A DNA stretch of 64,000 bases, taken from Pseudolabrys sp. (GTDB lineage: Bacteria; Pseudomonadota; Alphaproteobacteria; Rhizobiales; Xanthobacteraceae). A program made the position numbers and the translations under genes. Positions within the stretch are counted from its first letter, which is position 1. Every line of letters begins with the position of its first letter. This document shows, piece by piece, positions 17,279 through 25,437 of the stretch. The stretch lies in contig JARYIJ010000001.1 in assembly GCA_029980465.1 (NCBI GenBank), forward strand, positions 992,001-1,056,000. Direction: 5' to 3'. Under the pieces are notes generated by a model. That model made no database searches. It saw nothing but the letters and a program-made list of their open reading frames with translations, and was not told the origin of the DNA.

Positions 17279-18654
17279 GATGCAGTCTCCTTGAGGTGAT
17301 GCAAATGTTCGGATGGGCCGACGCGGCCGGGCGGTACGCGAGAGGCGAAGCCCGGCGCGTTCAGTGAAGCGATTGGCAGCGCCCCGTCATGGACGGCGAG
17401 ACGGACGGTATCGCCCGCCCGCTCGTAGAGATCGGGATGCGCCGACAGGAACGCCTGCGCCTCGGCGGCCGGCGTGTTGGCGAAGCCGTCGACGTAATGA
17501 TGGCCGTTGCGCTCGGCGTGGGTGACGCCGTGGAACGCAACCAGCGCCGTGTCCTGCTGCACGGCAAGTCCAGCCTGGCACGTCAGGTCTTCGGCGGTGA
17601 TGAAGAAGGTCTCGCCGCCCTTGCTCCATTGCGCGGCGCGCGCGCCGTTGAGCAGCGACTTGTAGAGCCCCTTGCAGGATTTCGACGACACGCCGCGATA
17701 GCCGAGCGCTCTGGCGCGCGGGAAGGCGTCGGTGCTGTCGTCGGCCTCGTCGATGATGAAGTCGAGGCCCCGCGCCAGCGCGCCGAGCGGGAATTTCCAT
17801 GTCAGGTCGCGGTGAAACGGCTGCTCGATGTACAGGATGCGCCGCGCCATCGCGGCAAGCGCCGGATCGCCGTGCAGGGTTTCCACCAAAGCGCGAAGAT
17901 CGTCGAGGCTGGTGTATTGCTCGTTGGCGTCGGCGCTAGCGCGGTAGTCGAGGTTGCCCAGCAGCCCGGAGATTTCGACAAGACGTGCGCGGTCCTTGTC
18001 CGGTTCGCCACAGAACTTGATCTTGAAATAGCGGCAGCCGTGCCGGTCGACCGCCTCGCGGATGGAAGCGGCAGTATCGAGCATGCCGATGGTGTGGCGG
18101 ACGGCGACCGAGGTCGCCGGCTTGCGGCTCGTCAGGAAGCCGCCGATCGCGGCGTCGTCGAGATCGGGGGTGAGCCGCGCGTCGAGACCGGCGATGTTGT
18201 CGCGCAGCCCGGTGAAGACATCGATGCCGAGCGCGCGCAGCAACGCGTCGAGCACGGCCTTGTCGATTTCGGCCGGGCCGAAGACCGCCGCGAGCGGCGG
18301 GATGCCCTCCTTCGCGCACGCCGCGACGACGCGACCGGCCGATGCGGCATGCAGGCCGAAGGCCGTCAAAGGCTCGCCCGCGGCGAGATAGATCTCGCGC
18401 GCCAAGACACCAGAGCGGCGAAGCTGGTCGACAGTCTCGTCAGCCGAAAGGTCCGGGTCCTTGTTGAACCACTTCGGCACCAATAGCTCGGCGGTGGCGC
18501 CAATGCTGCGGCCCCTGCCCTCGACGTCGATCTCGACATGGACAAAAAGCTGTGCCGCCTCGCCGACCGTCACGGCGCCGAAGCGGAACGGTGTCACGAA
18601 TGGCACGCACCGCTCCGCGAACGAAATGTCCCTGACGGTCAGCCGTGGCGTCAT
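17275..18654 (-). CDS. Enolase superfamily (mandelate racemase-like) enzyme
   Basis: A 459-residue member of the enolase superfamily, longer than usual. Barrel active-site elements are visible: Lys211/Lys213 in YFKIKF, metal ligands Asp242 (SADAN), Glu277 (YIEQP) and Asp302/Glu303 (IDEAD), and Lys325 in SSKSCKG as the opposite-face base. These enzymes abstract a proton next to a carboxylate, giving dehydration, racemisation or cycloisomerisation. It is 3 bases after the ABC ATPase gene and overlaps the next gene, so it belongs to the TetR-linked operon. A sugar-acid dehydratase or lactonising role are both possible. Confidence 0.85.
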   Translation of the reverse strand: MTPRLTVRDISFAERCVPFVTPFRFGAVTVGEAAQLFVHVEIDVEGRGRSIGATAELLVPKWFNKDPDLSADETVDQLRRSGVLAREIYLAAGEPLTAFGLHAASAGRVVAACAKEGIPPLAAVFGPAEIDKAVLDALLRALGIDVFTGLRDNIAGLDARLTPDLDDAAIGGFLTSRKPATSVAVRHTIGMLDTAASIREAVDRHGCRYFKIKFCGEPDKDRARLVEISGLLGNLDYRASADANEQYTSLDDLRALVETLHGDPALAAMARRILYIEQPFHRDLTWKFPLGALARGLDFIIDEADDSTDAFPRARALGYRGVSSKSCKGLYKSLLNGARAAQWSKGGETFFITAEDLTCQAGLAVQQDTALVAFHGVTHAERNGHHYVDGFANTPAAEAQAFLSAHPDLYERAGDTVRLAVHDGALPIASLNAPGFASRVPPGRVGPSEHLHHLKETAS

Positions 18655-18657
18655 GAC

Positions 18658-19485
18658 TCAGTCGATGCCTGAGTCGGAAAAATGCGCGCGGATTTTCTGG
18701 GTGAGCTCGGCGAACGCCGGGTTCGACAGCAGGTCGAGCGTGCGCGGCCGCGGCAGGTCGATGTCATAGACCGCAGCGACGGTGCCGGGCCGCGGCGTCA
18801 TCACCAGAACGCGGTCGGCCAGGAACACGGCTTCCGGAATCGAGTGCGTGATCAGGAATACGGTCTTGCCGGTTTCGCGCTGGATGCGCTGCAGCTCGAC
18901 GTTCATGCGCTCGCGCGTCATGGCGTCGAGCGCGCCGAACGGCTCGTCCATCAGCATGATCTTGGGGTCGTGCACCAGCGCGCGGCAGATCGAGACGCGC
19001 TGCTGCATGCCGCCGGACAATTGCCATGGATACTTCTTCTCGAAGCCTTCGAGGCCGACCAGCTTGAGCAGGTCGAGTGCCCGCTGCCGGTACTCCTCGG
19101 CCGGCAGGCCCTTGACCTCGACCGGCATCATCACGTTGCCGAGCACGCGCCGCCACGGCAGCAGCAGCGCACTCTGGAACACGATGCCGACGTCGCGATA
19201 CGGCTTGGTGACGACGTGGCCCTGCACGCGGATCTCGCCGCCGCTCGGCGGCAGCAGGCCCGCGATCATCTTCAGCAGCGTCGTCTTGCCGCAGCCCGAC
19301 GGGCCGACGACGACGATGAACTCGCCCTCGTTGATCGTGAAATCGACCGGCTTAAGCGAGGGAATCTCGCCGTCGGGGCTGACATAGGTCTTGCTGACGC
19401 CGTCGAGCTCGATCACGGGCGACGCCGCGGCCGCGGATGAAACCACCCGCAACCTCGACGCCGCCGATGCCGTGCGTTGTACCAC
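18658..19485 (-). CDS. ABC transporter ATP-binding protein (SsuB/TauB type)
   Basis: A 275-residue ATPase of the nitrate/sulfonate/taurine family. Walker A GPSGCGKTT lies near residue 59, the Q-loop FQSALLLPW near 107, the signature LSGGMQQR near 155, Walker B IMLMDEPFG near 176 and the switch His in LITHS near 210. The first 20 residues are a poorly conserved Ala/Ser tail, so the true start may be slightly later. It follows the binding protein and permease genes and would power that importer. Confidence 0.9.
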   Translation of the reverse strand: MVQRTASAASRLRVVSSAAAASPVIELDGVSKTYVSPDGEIPSLKPVDFTINEGEFIVVVGPSGCGKTTLLKMIAGLLPPSGGEIRVQGHVVTKPYRDVGIVFQSALLLPWRRVLGNVMMPVEVKGLPAEEYRQRALDLLKLVGLEGFEKKYPWQLSGGMQQRVSICRALVHDPKIMLMDEPFGALDAMTRERMNVELQRIQRETGKTVFLITHSIPEAVFLADRVLVMTPRPGTVAAVYDIDLPRPRTLDLLSNPAFAELTQKIRAHFSDSGID

Positions 19486-19503
19486 TGCCTGTGTCCGCCT
19501 GCG

Positions 19504-20493
19504 TTACGAGCCGGACTTCGGCAGGTAGGCGTTGGTGTAGTAGCCCTTGTAATCGGCCTTCGCCTTGGCATCGAGGCCGCCGTACTCCACCATCACGTCG
19601 ACCGTGTCCTTCATGTTCTCGTCGCTGACGCGCAGCGGCTGCTTCGACTTGCCGGTCGGATCCTTGTAGAGCGGGATCGTCAGCTCGAAGCCCTGGGTCA
19701 GCGTGTCGATCTTGCCGCCCTTCGGGTTGGCGTTGAGGATCGCCTGCGCCGCATCCTTCGGATGCTTCGACGCCTCCTCGATCGACTTGGTCGCCGCCGC
19801 GAGGAAGCGCCGGGCCAGATCCTCATGACCCTTCAGCCAGTCCTTGTTCACGATGATGCCGGACGACACCAGGTTGACGCCGTAATCGGAGAACTTGATC
19901 GGATAGACGTCCTTGCCGGTCGCGTCCTTGATCTTCATGCTCTGGTCCATGACGTAACCGAGTAGCAGATCGGCGCGGCCGTTGATGACGGCGTTGAGCT
20001 TGGTGGTCGCGTCGCCCGACACGGTCTTGAAGTCGCTGTCCTTGAGACCGACCTTCTTGAGGAACAGCGGCCAGATCTGCGACATCGAATCGCCGGGCGT
20101 GGTCGCGACGGTCTTGCCCTTGATGTCTTCCGGCTTGCGGATGTTCTTGTCGGCGAAGCCCATCACCGACATCGGATTGGTCTGCAGCGCGACGCCGACC
20201 GCCTCGACCGGGGCGCCCTTCACCGCCGCGCGCATCATGGTCGGCACGTCGACATAGCCGAACTGCACGTCACCACTGCCGGCCGCAACGACCTGCGTCA
20301 CGGTCGCCGAGCCGCGACCTTCCTGGATGTTGAGGTCGATGCCGGCGTCTTTGAAATAGCCCTTTTCCTTGCCGTAGTAGAACGGCGCGTGCTCACCATA
20401 GACGTACCAGTTGAGCATCAGCGTGACCTTGTCGGTCGCCATCGCTGGGCCCGCGATCATGATCGCGACGATCATCAGAAGCAGCCGTTTCAT
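19504..20493 (-). CDS. NMT1/THI5-like ABC substrate-binding protein
   Basis: A 329-residue periplasmic protein with signal peptide MKRLLLMIVAIMIAGPAMA-TD. The mature start KVTLMLNWYVYGEHAPFYYGKEKGYF is the signature of the NMT1/THI5-like family (PF09084), which includes binders of hydroxymethylpyrimidine, riboflavin, taurine and aromatic acids. An AAGGAGG-like site (TTCAAGGAGGAGAATG) precedes the ATG. It lies between permease and ATPase in the TetR-linked operon. The substrate is unknown, but the co-operonic enolase, MocA and barrel enzymes suggest a carboxylated compound used as carbon source. Confidence 0.9.
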   Translation of the reverse strand: MKRLLLMIVAIMIAGPAMATDKVTLMLNWYVYGEHAPFYYGKEKGYFKDAGIDLNIQEGRGSATVTQVVAAGSGDVQFGYVDVPTMMRAAVKGAPVEAVGVALQTNPMSVMGFADKNIRKPEDIKGKTVATTPGDSMSQIWPLFLKKVGLKDSDFKTVSGDATTKLNAVINGRADLLLGYVMDQSMKIKDATGKDVYPIKFSDYGVNLVSSGIIVNKDWLKGHEDLARRFLAAATKSIEEASKHPKDAAQAILNANPKGGKIDTLTQGFELTIPLYKDPTGKSKQPLRVSDENMKDTVDVMVEYGGLDAKAKADYKGYYTNAYLPKSGS

Positions 20494-20555
20494 TCCATTC
20501 TCCTCCTTGAAACCACTTTCGCCGTCCGGGATTCCGGCGACTCAGGACCCCCGTC

Positions 20556-21362
20556 TCAGGACCCCATGACCAGGTCGGCGCGCTGGCTGGCGTGCCACGG
20601 AATCACCAGCCGCTCGATGACGTCCAGAATCCAGAACAGGATCACGCCAATCAGCGCAAGAATGACGAGCGCGGCGAACATCGTCGGCAATTCGAAATTT
20701 CCGATCGAGCGCTGCAGCACGAAGCCGATGCCCGAATTCGAGCCGACGAATTCGCCGACCACTGCACCAACCACGGCGAGCGTGATCGACACCTTGAGGC
20801 CCGAGAAAATCGCCGGCATGGCGTGCGGCAGGCTGATCATGCGGAACATCTGCAGCCGGCTCGCTTCCATGGCGCGCGCCAGGTCGGCCATGTCGGGCTC
20901 GACCGACTTGAAGCCCTGCACCGCCGAGACGACGACCGGAAAGAAGCCGAGCATCACAGCCGATAGCACCTTCGGGAACAGGCCGAAACCGAACCAGACG
21001 ACGAACAGCGGCGCGATCGCGATCTTCGGCACCGACTGCGAGAAAACGAGAAGCGGATAGACGTAGCTCTCGACCGTGCGCGAGCCGGCGATCAGCATGG
21101 CGCAGAGAATTCCGAACACGGCGGACAGCAGGAAGCCGTAGATCGTCGCGAGGGTGGTCGGCACCGCCTGCCCCAGCAGCTCGGGACCGTCGTTCCACAG
21201 CGTGACCAAAACGTCCTTCGGCGCCGGAATCTGGTACGGCGGGATGTGGAAGATGCGGATCGTGAGGTCCCACGCCACGATCATCAGGACGAGGAACAGC
21301 ACGGGGCGCAGCCACGCCGACGTGACCACGCGCTGAACGGCACCTGTACGCGAAGCAGGCAT
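20556..21362 (-). CDS. ABC transporter permease (SsuC/TauC type)
   Basis: A 268-residue inner-membrane permease with about six transmembrane segments. The EAA loop appears as DMADLARAMEASRLQMFRMISLPHAMP near residue 160, followed by the usual Gly-rich segment of the BPD_transp_1 domain. It is the first gene downstream of tetR on the minus strand; the stop of tetR is only 36 bases before its start, and a palindrome in that stretch is a candidate operator. Confidence 0.9.
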   Translation of the reverse strand: MPASRTGAVQRVVTSAWLRPVLFLVLMIVAWDLTIRIFHIPPYQIPAPKDVLVTLWNDGPELLGQAVPTTLATIYGFLLSAVFGILCAMLIAGSRTVESYVYPLLVFSQSVPKIAIAPLFVVWFGFGLFPKVLSAVMLGFFPVVVSAVQGFKSVEPDMADLARAMEASRLQMFRMISLPHAMPAIFSGLKVSITLAVVGAVVGEFVGSNSGIGFVLQRSIGNFELPTMFAALVILALIGVILFWILDVIERLVIPWHASQRADLVMGS

Positions 21363-21398
21363 GTCGACTCCCGGACGCAGCCCGCCTTGACGGCGATG

Positions 21399-22187
21399 TT
21401 AGATTTTAACCCGTTGGTTAAATTCTACGCCCGGAGCCTTGTCAAGTGAAGCCGGTGTCGCAGGGCTGATCGCCGCGACCAGCAGGTCTGTCATATGAAC
21501 AAGGCGCTCGTCCCTGGCGCCCTGCTCGAGCAGGTCGCGCCCGAAGATGGTTCCCAGCGTCGCGCTGTTGGATTGATAGAAATAACAAAGGCCTGCGATC
21601 GAAATGTAGAGCTGCACCGGGTCGATACCGGGCCTCACGTCGCCGCTCTTCTCGCCGCGCTGCAGGATCTCGGCGATCGATGCGACGAAAGGCGAATGCA
21701 TGTCCTTGACCTTGCGCGATTTCTTCAGATAGCGCGCGCGGTGCAGGTTCTCCTCGTTGAGCAGCGCGAGGAACTCGGGATTGTCGATGTAATACTGCCA
21801 GGTGAAGGCAAGAAGCCGGGCGATGGCGTCGCGCGGGCCGAGCGCTTCGAGATTGAGGCGGCGTTCGGCAACGCGGATGCGCTCATAGGTCGCTTCGAGA
21901 ATGGCGAGATACAGCGCCTCCTTGTCACCGACGTGATAGTAGATCATCCGCTTGTTGGCGCCGGCCGCCTTGGCGATGCGATCGATGCGGGCGCCACCGA
22001 GACCGTGACGCGCGAATTCCGCCATTGCGGCGTCGAGAATGCGCTGCCGCATGCCCTGCGGATCGCGCTGCCAGCCTGACTGCCGTTTCGACGGCTTTGC
22101 CGCCCGTTCGACTGCCCGCTTTATCGCCCGCTTGGGCGATTTCGGTTTTGCGCGCACGCGACGTTTCTGTGCCGGCATCGTCAGCAC
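21399..22187 (-). CDS. TetR family regulator (RutR/YcdC-like)
   Basis: A 262-residue regulator. An unusually long basic N-terminal tail (about 45 residues of Lys/Arg) precedes the HTH region (RQRILDAAMAEFARHGLGGARIDRIAKAAGANKRMIYYHVGDKEALY, about residues 47-95). The C-terminal domain (YYIDNPEFLALLNEENLHRARYLKK) resembles the YcdC/RutR class. The start is taken at the GTG following GGGGAGAG; an ATG three codons later is possible. It is divergent from the ThDP enzyme gene and directly upstream of the ABC-catabolic operon. Confidence 0.88.
   Translation of the reverse strand: MLTMPAQKRRVRAKPKSPKRAIKRAVERAAKPSKRQSGWQRDPQGMRQRILDAAMAEFARHGLGGARIDRIAKAAGANKRMIYYHVGDKEALYLAILEATYERIRVAERRLNLEALGPRDAIARLLAFTWQYYIDNPEFLALLNEENLHRARYLKKSRKVKDMHSPFVASIAEILQRGEKSGDVRPGIDPVQLYISIAGLCYFYQSNSATLGTIFGRDLLEQGARDERLVHMTDLLVAAISPATPASLDKAPGVEFNQRVKI
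21403..21424. promoter_or_regulatory. Candidate TetR-family operator
   Basis: TTTAACC (21405-21411) and GGTTAAA (21416-21422) form a perfect 7-base inverted repeat around a 4-base spacer, with a ninth base pair matching one step further out. The pattern TTxACC-N4-GGTxAA resembles the operator of RutR/YcdC-type TetR regulators. It overlaps the last codons of the tetR gene and is 41 bases upstream of the permease start. Confidence 0.6.
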
Positions 22188-22346
22188 GTCTCTCCCCTTG
22201 AAGCAGCGATCGGACCGCTGCGAGCAGGACCAGCGGTTGTCGACCGTAGCCGATATTGTTAAAGTCGATCTCGCATTATCGCAACTGCAGGGCCAGCCGC
22301 AGCAGCGAGCCTTTTAGCCAACTTCAACCTAGCCGGGGACGCCGAA

Positions 22347-24140
22347 ATGGCAAAAATGAAGGGCGCCGACCTCATCACCGAGTATCTCGTCGCCAGCAAG
22401 ATTCCGTACGTGTTCGGCATCTGCGGCCACGGCAACGTCGGCATGCTCGACTCGCTCCACGCCGCCCGCGACCGCATCACGATGATCTCGCCGCGCCACG
22501 AGCAGGTCGCCGCCCACATGGCCGACGCCTATTTCCGTGTCCGCCACGAGCCGGTGGCGACGCTGACCTCGTGCGGCCCCGGCTCCTGCAACATCGTCAT
22601 GCCGCTGCAGGTCGCGCTGTCGGATTCCTCCGCAGTGTTCGCGATTACTGCCAATGTGCCGACCTCGCAGTTCAACCGCTCACCGTTCCAGGAAATCAAC
22701 AAGCACTACCAGGCCGACTTTCCGAACATCATCCGTCCCGTCGTGAAGCGGAGCTGGCAGCCGACCCGCGTCGACATGCTGCCGCTCGCCATGCGCCAGG
22801 CCATGACGACGATGCTGTCGGGCCGCCCGGGGCCGGTGAACGTCGACGTCCCCTTCAACGTCTTCCAGGAGGAGGACGACGTCGACATGCCGCCGCCCTC
22901 GCCGCCGCTCAACGCGCAGCGCAGCGGCGCTTCGCCCGACGAAATTTCCGTGTGCGCCGACATAATCCTCAAGGCCGAGCGGCCGGTCATCTTTATCGGC
23001 CACGGCGTGACGTTGTCGGAAGCCTCGCGCGAGCTCACCGAGCTCGTGCACCGCCTGCAAATCCCGGTGATCTCGTCGCCGAACGGCATGGGCTGCCTCG
23101 ACATGACCGACCCGCTGTCGCTCGGCTTCATCGGCCGCAACGGCGCCTATCCGGCCAACGAGGCAGGGCGGCGCGCCGACGTTGTCATCGCCATCGGCGC
23201 GCGGTTCGACGACCGCTCGGCGTCGTCGTGGCTGCCCGGCTATTCGTGGAATTTCCCGTCGACCAAGTTGATCCACGTCGACCTCGACCCGGCCGAGCTG
23301 GGCCGCAACTATCCGCCGGACATCGGCCTGTTCGCCGACGCCCGCACCTTCCTGCGACAGATGCTGGCCGAGATCGAACGCCGCGGCGCCAAAGGCGACC
23401 GGACCAGAGCATGGATCGCCGACATCAAGACGTGGCAGGCTGAATGGGAGAAGTTCGTCAGGCCGAATTTCGACATTCACGCCTCGCCGATCCGGCCCGA
23501 GCGCATCGTCGCAGACTGCCAGACCGTGCTGCCGCCGGACGCCATCCTCGCCTGCGACGTCGGCGTCAATCACAACTGGTACATGCAGTTCTGGAAGGCG
23601 CGGCAACCGCAGACGATGCTCAATTCATGGGGCTTCTCCGGCATGGGCTTCGGCGCCGCCGGCGCGCTCGGCGCCAAGCTCGCCGCGCCGGACAGGCCCG
23701 TGGTCGCGATCGCCGGCGACGGCTGCTTCACCATGGTGCCGCACGTGCTGTGCACCGCGGTCGAATACAACATCCCGGTGGTCTGGGTGATCTGGAACAA
23801 TTTCGGCTGGGTCTCGATTCGCGACATCCAGCTCGGCATGTTCGGCGGCCGCGAGCTCGGCACCATGTTCCACGAAGGGCCGAACCGGAAGCCGTACAAT
23901 CCCGACTTCGCCGCCTGGGCGCGCGCCGCCGGCGTCGAGGCGGCGACCGTCACCCGGTCGCAGGACTTCAAGACCGCGCTCGAGCATGCCGTGAAATCCA
24001 ACAAGCCGTATCTGCTCGACGTCCATGTTGACGCCGAGGTGCGGCCGCCGGCGACCGGCGCCTGGCAATTGCCGCCGACTCCCTACAAGGAGCCGGTGTT
24101 CGGCCAGCGTTACGTGCCTGACCTCGCGCCGGCGAAGTGA
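22347..24140 (+). CDS. ThDP-dependent enzyme, acetolactate synthase-like
   Basis: A 597-residue three-domain thiamine diphosphate enzyme. The N-terminal domain carries the catalytic Glu52 in SPRHEQVAAHMADAY, the middle domain a nucleotide-fold block (RADVVIAIGARFDDRS), and the C-terminal domain the ThDP/Mg motif GDGCFTM ending in NN near residue 455-482. The sequence resembles acetolactate synthase large subunits, but no regulatory-subunit gene is adjacent, and the neighbours are a cupin and a DHDPS-family aldolase. A catabolic carboligase or decarboxylase (glyoxylate carboligase, sulfoacetaldehyde or 2-keto-acid type) is therefore as likely as valine biosynthesis. Confidence 0.85.
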   Translation: MAKMKGADLITEYLVASKIPYVFGICGHGNVGMLDSLHAARDRITMISPRHEQVAAHMADAYFRVRHEPVATLTSCGPGSCNIVMPLQVALSDSSAVFAITANVPTSQFNRSPFQEINKHYQADFPNIIRPVVKRSWQPTRVDMLPLAMRQAMTTMLSGRPGPVNVDVPFNVFQEEDDVDMPPPSPPLNAQRSGASPDEISVCADIILKAERPVIFIGHGVTLSEASRELTELVHRLQIPVISSPNGMGCLDMTDPLSLGFIGRNGAYPANEAGRRADVVIAIGARFDDRSASSWLPGYSWNFPSTKLIHVDLDPAELGRNYPPDIGLFADARTFLRQMLAEIERRGAKGDRTRAWIADIKTWQAEWEKFVRPNFDIHASPIRPERIVADCQTVLPPDAILACDVGVNHNWYMQFWKARQPQTMLNSWGFSGMGFGAAGALGAKLAAPDRPVVAIAGDGCFTMVPHVLCTAVEYNIPVVWVIWNNFGWVSIRDIQLGMFGGRELGTMFHEGPNRKPYNPDFAAWARAAGVEAATVTRSQDFKTALEHAVKSNKPYLLDVHVDAEVRPPATGAWQLPPTPYKEPVFGQRYVPDLAPAK

Positions 24141-24148
24141 GGCGCGCC

Positions 24149-24529
24149 ATGGCCGACACCCGCAAGGCGTTCATCCGCCATATCGCCGAGGTGAAATGGC
24201 TGCAGTTTCCCAATCACTTCGGCAGCGCGCTGTCGAAGCCGCTGGTAATGCCGGATACCGCGCAGTCGAAACATCTCGACTATCGGATATCGATGTACCA
24301 GCCGAAGGCCTATGTCGCAAAACATAGCCACACGGTGCAGGAGCAGGTCTATCATGTGCTCGAAGGCGAAGGCCTGATGACGGTCGGCGACGAAGAACGT
24401 GTCGTGCGCAAGCACGATTTCATTTTCCTGCCGCCGGGCGTCGAGCACGCCATCGAGAATACGGGCACCAGCGACCTGATCTTCATTGTGGTGACGTCGC
24501 CGGTGACCGATGATGCGGTTTCGGAATGA
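24149..24529 (+). CDS. Cupin domain protein
   Basis: A 126-residue single-domain cupin. The two cupin motifs are seen as HSHTVQEQVYHVLEGEG (metal ligands His, Glu, His in the first motif region) and DFIFLPPGVEHAIENTG (second motif His). The ATG at 24149 is preferred to an upstream GTG because a GAGG site, overlapping the stop of the ThDP gene, is 7 bases away. It lies 8 bases after the ThDP gene and is probably co-transcribed. A metal-dependent isomerase, dioxygenase or sugar-binding role is possible; no specific reaction is assigned. Confidence 0.8.
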   Translation: MADTRKAFIRHIAEVKWLQFPNHFGSALSKPLVMPDTAQSKHLDYRISMYQPKAYVAKHSHTVQEQVYHVLEGEGLMTVGDEERVVRKHDFIFLPPGVEHAIENTGTSDLIFIVVTSPVTDDAVSE

Positions 24530-24542
24530 CAGGGGGCGAACG

Positions 24543-25424
24543 GTGAGAGGTTCGACGAAACAACGCGCCGTGGCGCGTGCGAAGCCATGGCCGCCACGTG
24601 CGGCGGCGCGTGGCGTAACCCGCAACGGCGCGGTCGGTCAGCGTGGCGGCGTGCAATCGCTCGGCCGCGCCTTCTCGATTCTCGAGGAGATCGCGCGCAA
24701 CCGCGCCGGCATCGGCCTCGCCGAACTGAGCAAGCGCGTCGGCCTGCACAACAGCACCACCTTCCATCTCGTGAAGACGATGGTGTCGCTCGGCTACGTC
24801 CGGCAACTGCCCGACACCAAGCGTTACCGGATCGGGCGGCCGCTGTTCGCGCTCGCCGCGAGCGCGCTCGACGAGATCGAAATGACCTCGCTGGCGACGC
24901 CGATCCTCGAGCAACTGTCGGAGGACAGCGGCGAGAGCGCGCATTTCGCGGTGCGTCTCGGCGATTCCATCGTGACCCTGGCGCGCACGAGCGGTCCCGG
25001 CGCCTTTCAGCTCGCCGACCGCGCCGGATCGATCCGGCCGGCGCATTGCACCGCGCTCGGCAAGGTGATGCTCGCCGCGCTGCAGCCGGAGCAGCTCGAA
25101 CGCTTCCTCGCGCATGCCGATCTCAAGCCCCACACGCCGAAGTCGATTACTTCGCCAGATCGGCTGCGGCGCGAGATTGCCGACGTCGGCAAAGCCGGCC
25201 TCGCCGTCGATAACGGCGAGTTCGACCCCGAGGTCCACTGCGTGGCTGTCCCAGTCCATGATTTCAGCGGGCAAGCCATTGGATCAATTGGTATTTCTGC
25301 TCCAGTCTGGCGGAGCGGCGAGGCCTTGACCGAGAAGCGAATCCGGCTGGCACGCGACGCCGCCGAGCGCCTGTCGGCCGAGTTCGGCTATGCTGGCGGC
25401 TCGTTGCCGAAGGCTGCCGAATAG
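24543..25424 (+). CDS. IclR family transcriptional regulator
   Basis: A 293-residue IclR regulator. After a basic lead of about 40 residues, the winged HTH (SLGRAFSILEEIARNRAGIGLAELSKRVGLHNSTTFHLVKTMVSLGYV) is followed by the effector domain with SGESAHFAVRLGDSIV and HCTALGKVMLAAL. The GTG at 24543 lies 7 bases after a GGGGGC site; an upstream ATG inside the cupin gene is less likely. It is embedded in the operon between cupin and aldolase genes, so it probably controls this unit in response to its substrate. Confidence 0.88.
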   Translation: MRGSTKQRAVARAKPWPPRAAARGVTRNGAVGQRGGVQSLGRAFSILEEIARNRAGIGLAELSKRVGLHNSTTFHLVKTMVSLGYVRQLPDTKRYRIGRPLFALAASALDEIEMTSLATPILEQLSEDSGESAHFAVRLGDSIVTLARTSGPGAFQLADRAGSIRPAHCTALGKVMLAALQPEQLERFLAHADLKPHTPKSITSPDRLRREIADVGKAGLAVDNGEFDPEVHCVAVPVHDFSGQAIGSIGISAPVWRSGEALTEKRIRLARDAAERLSAEFGYAGGSLPKAAE

Positions 25425-25437
25425 GGAGACAAGCGAC

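Noticed and set aside
22347..24140. Assigning the ThDP enzyme as biosynthetic acetolactate synthase IlvB.
   Set aside because: No small subunit gene follows and the neighbours are catabolic; the name was kept general.
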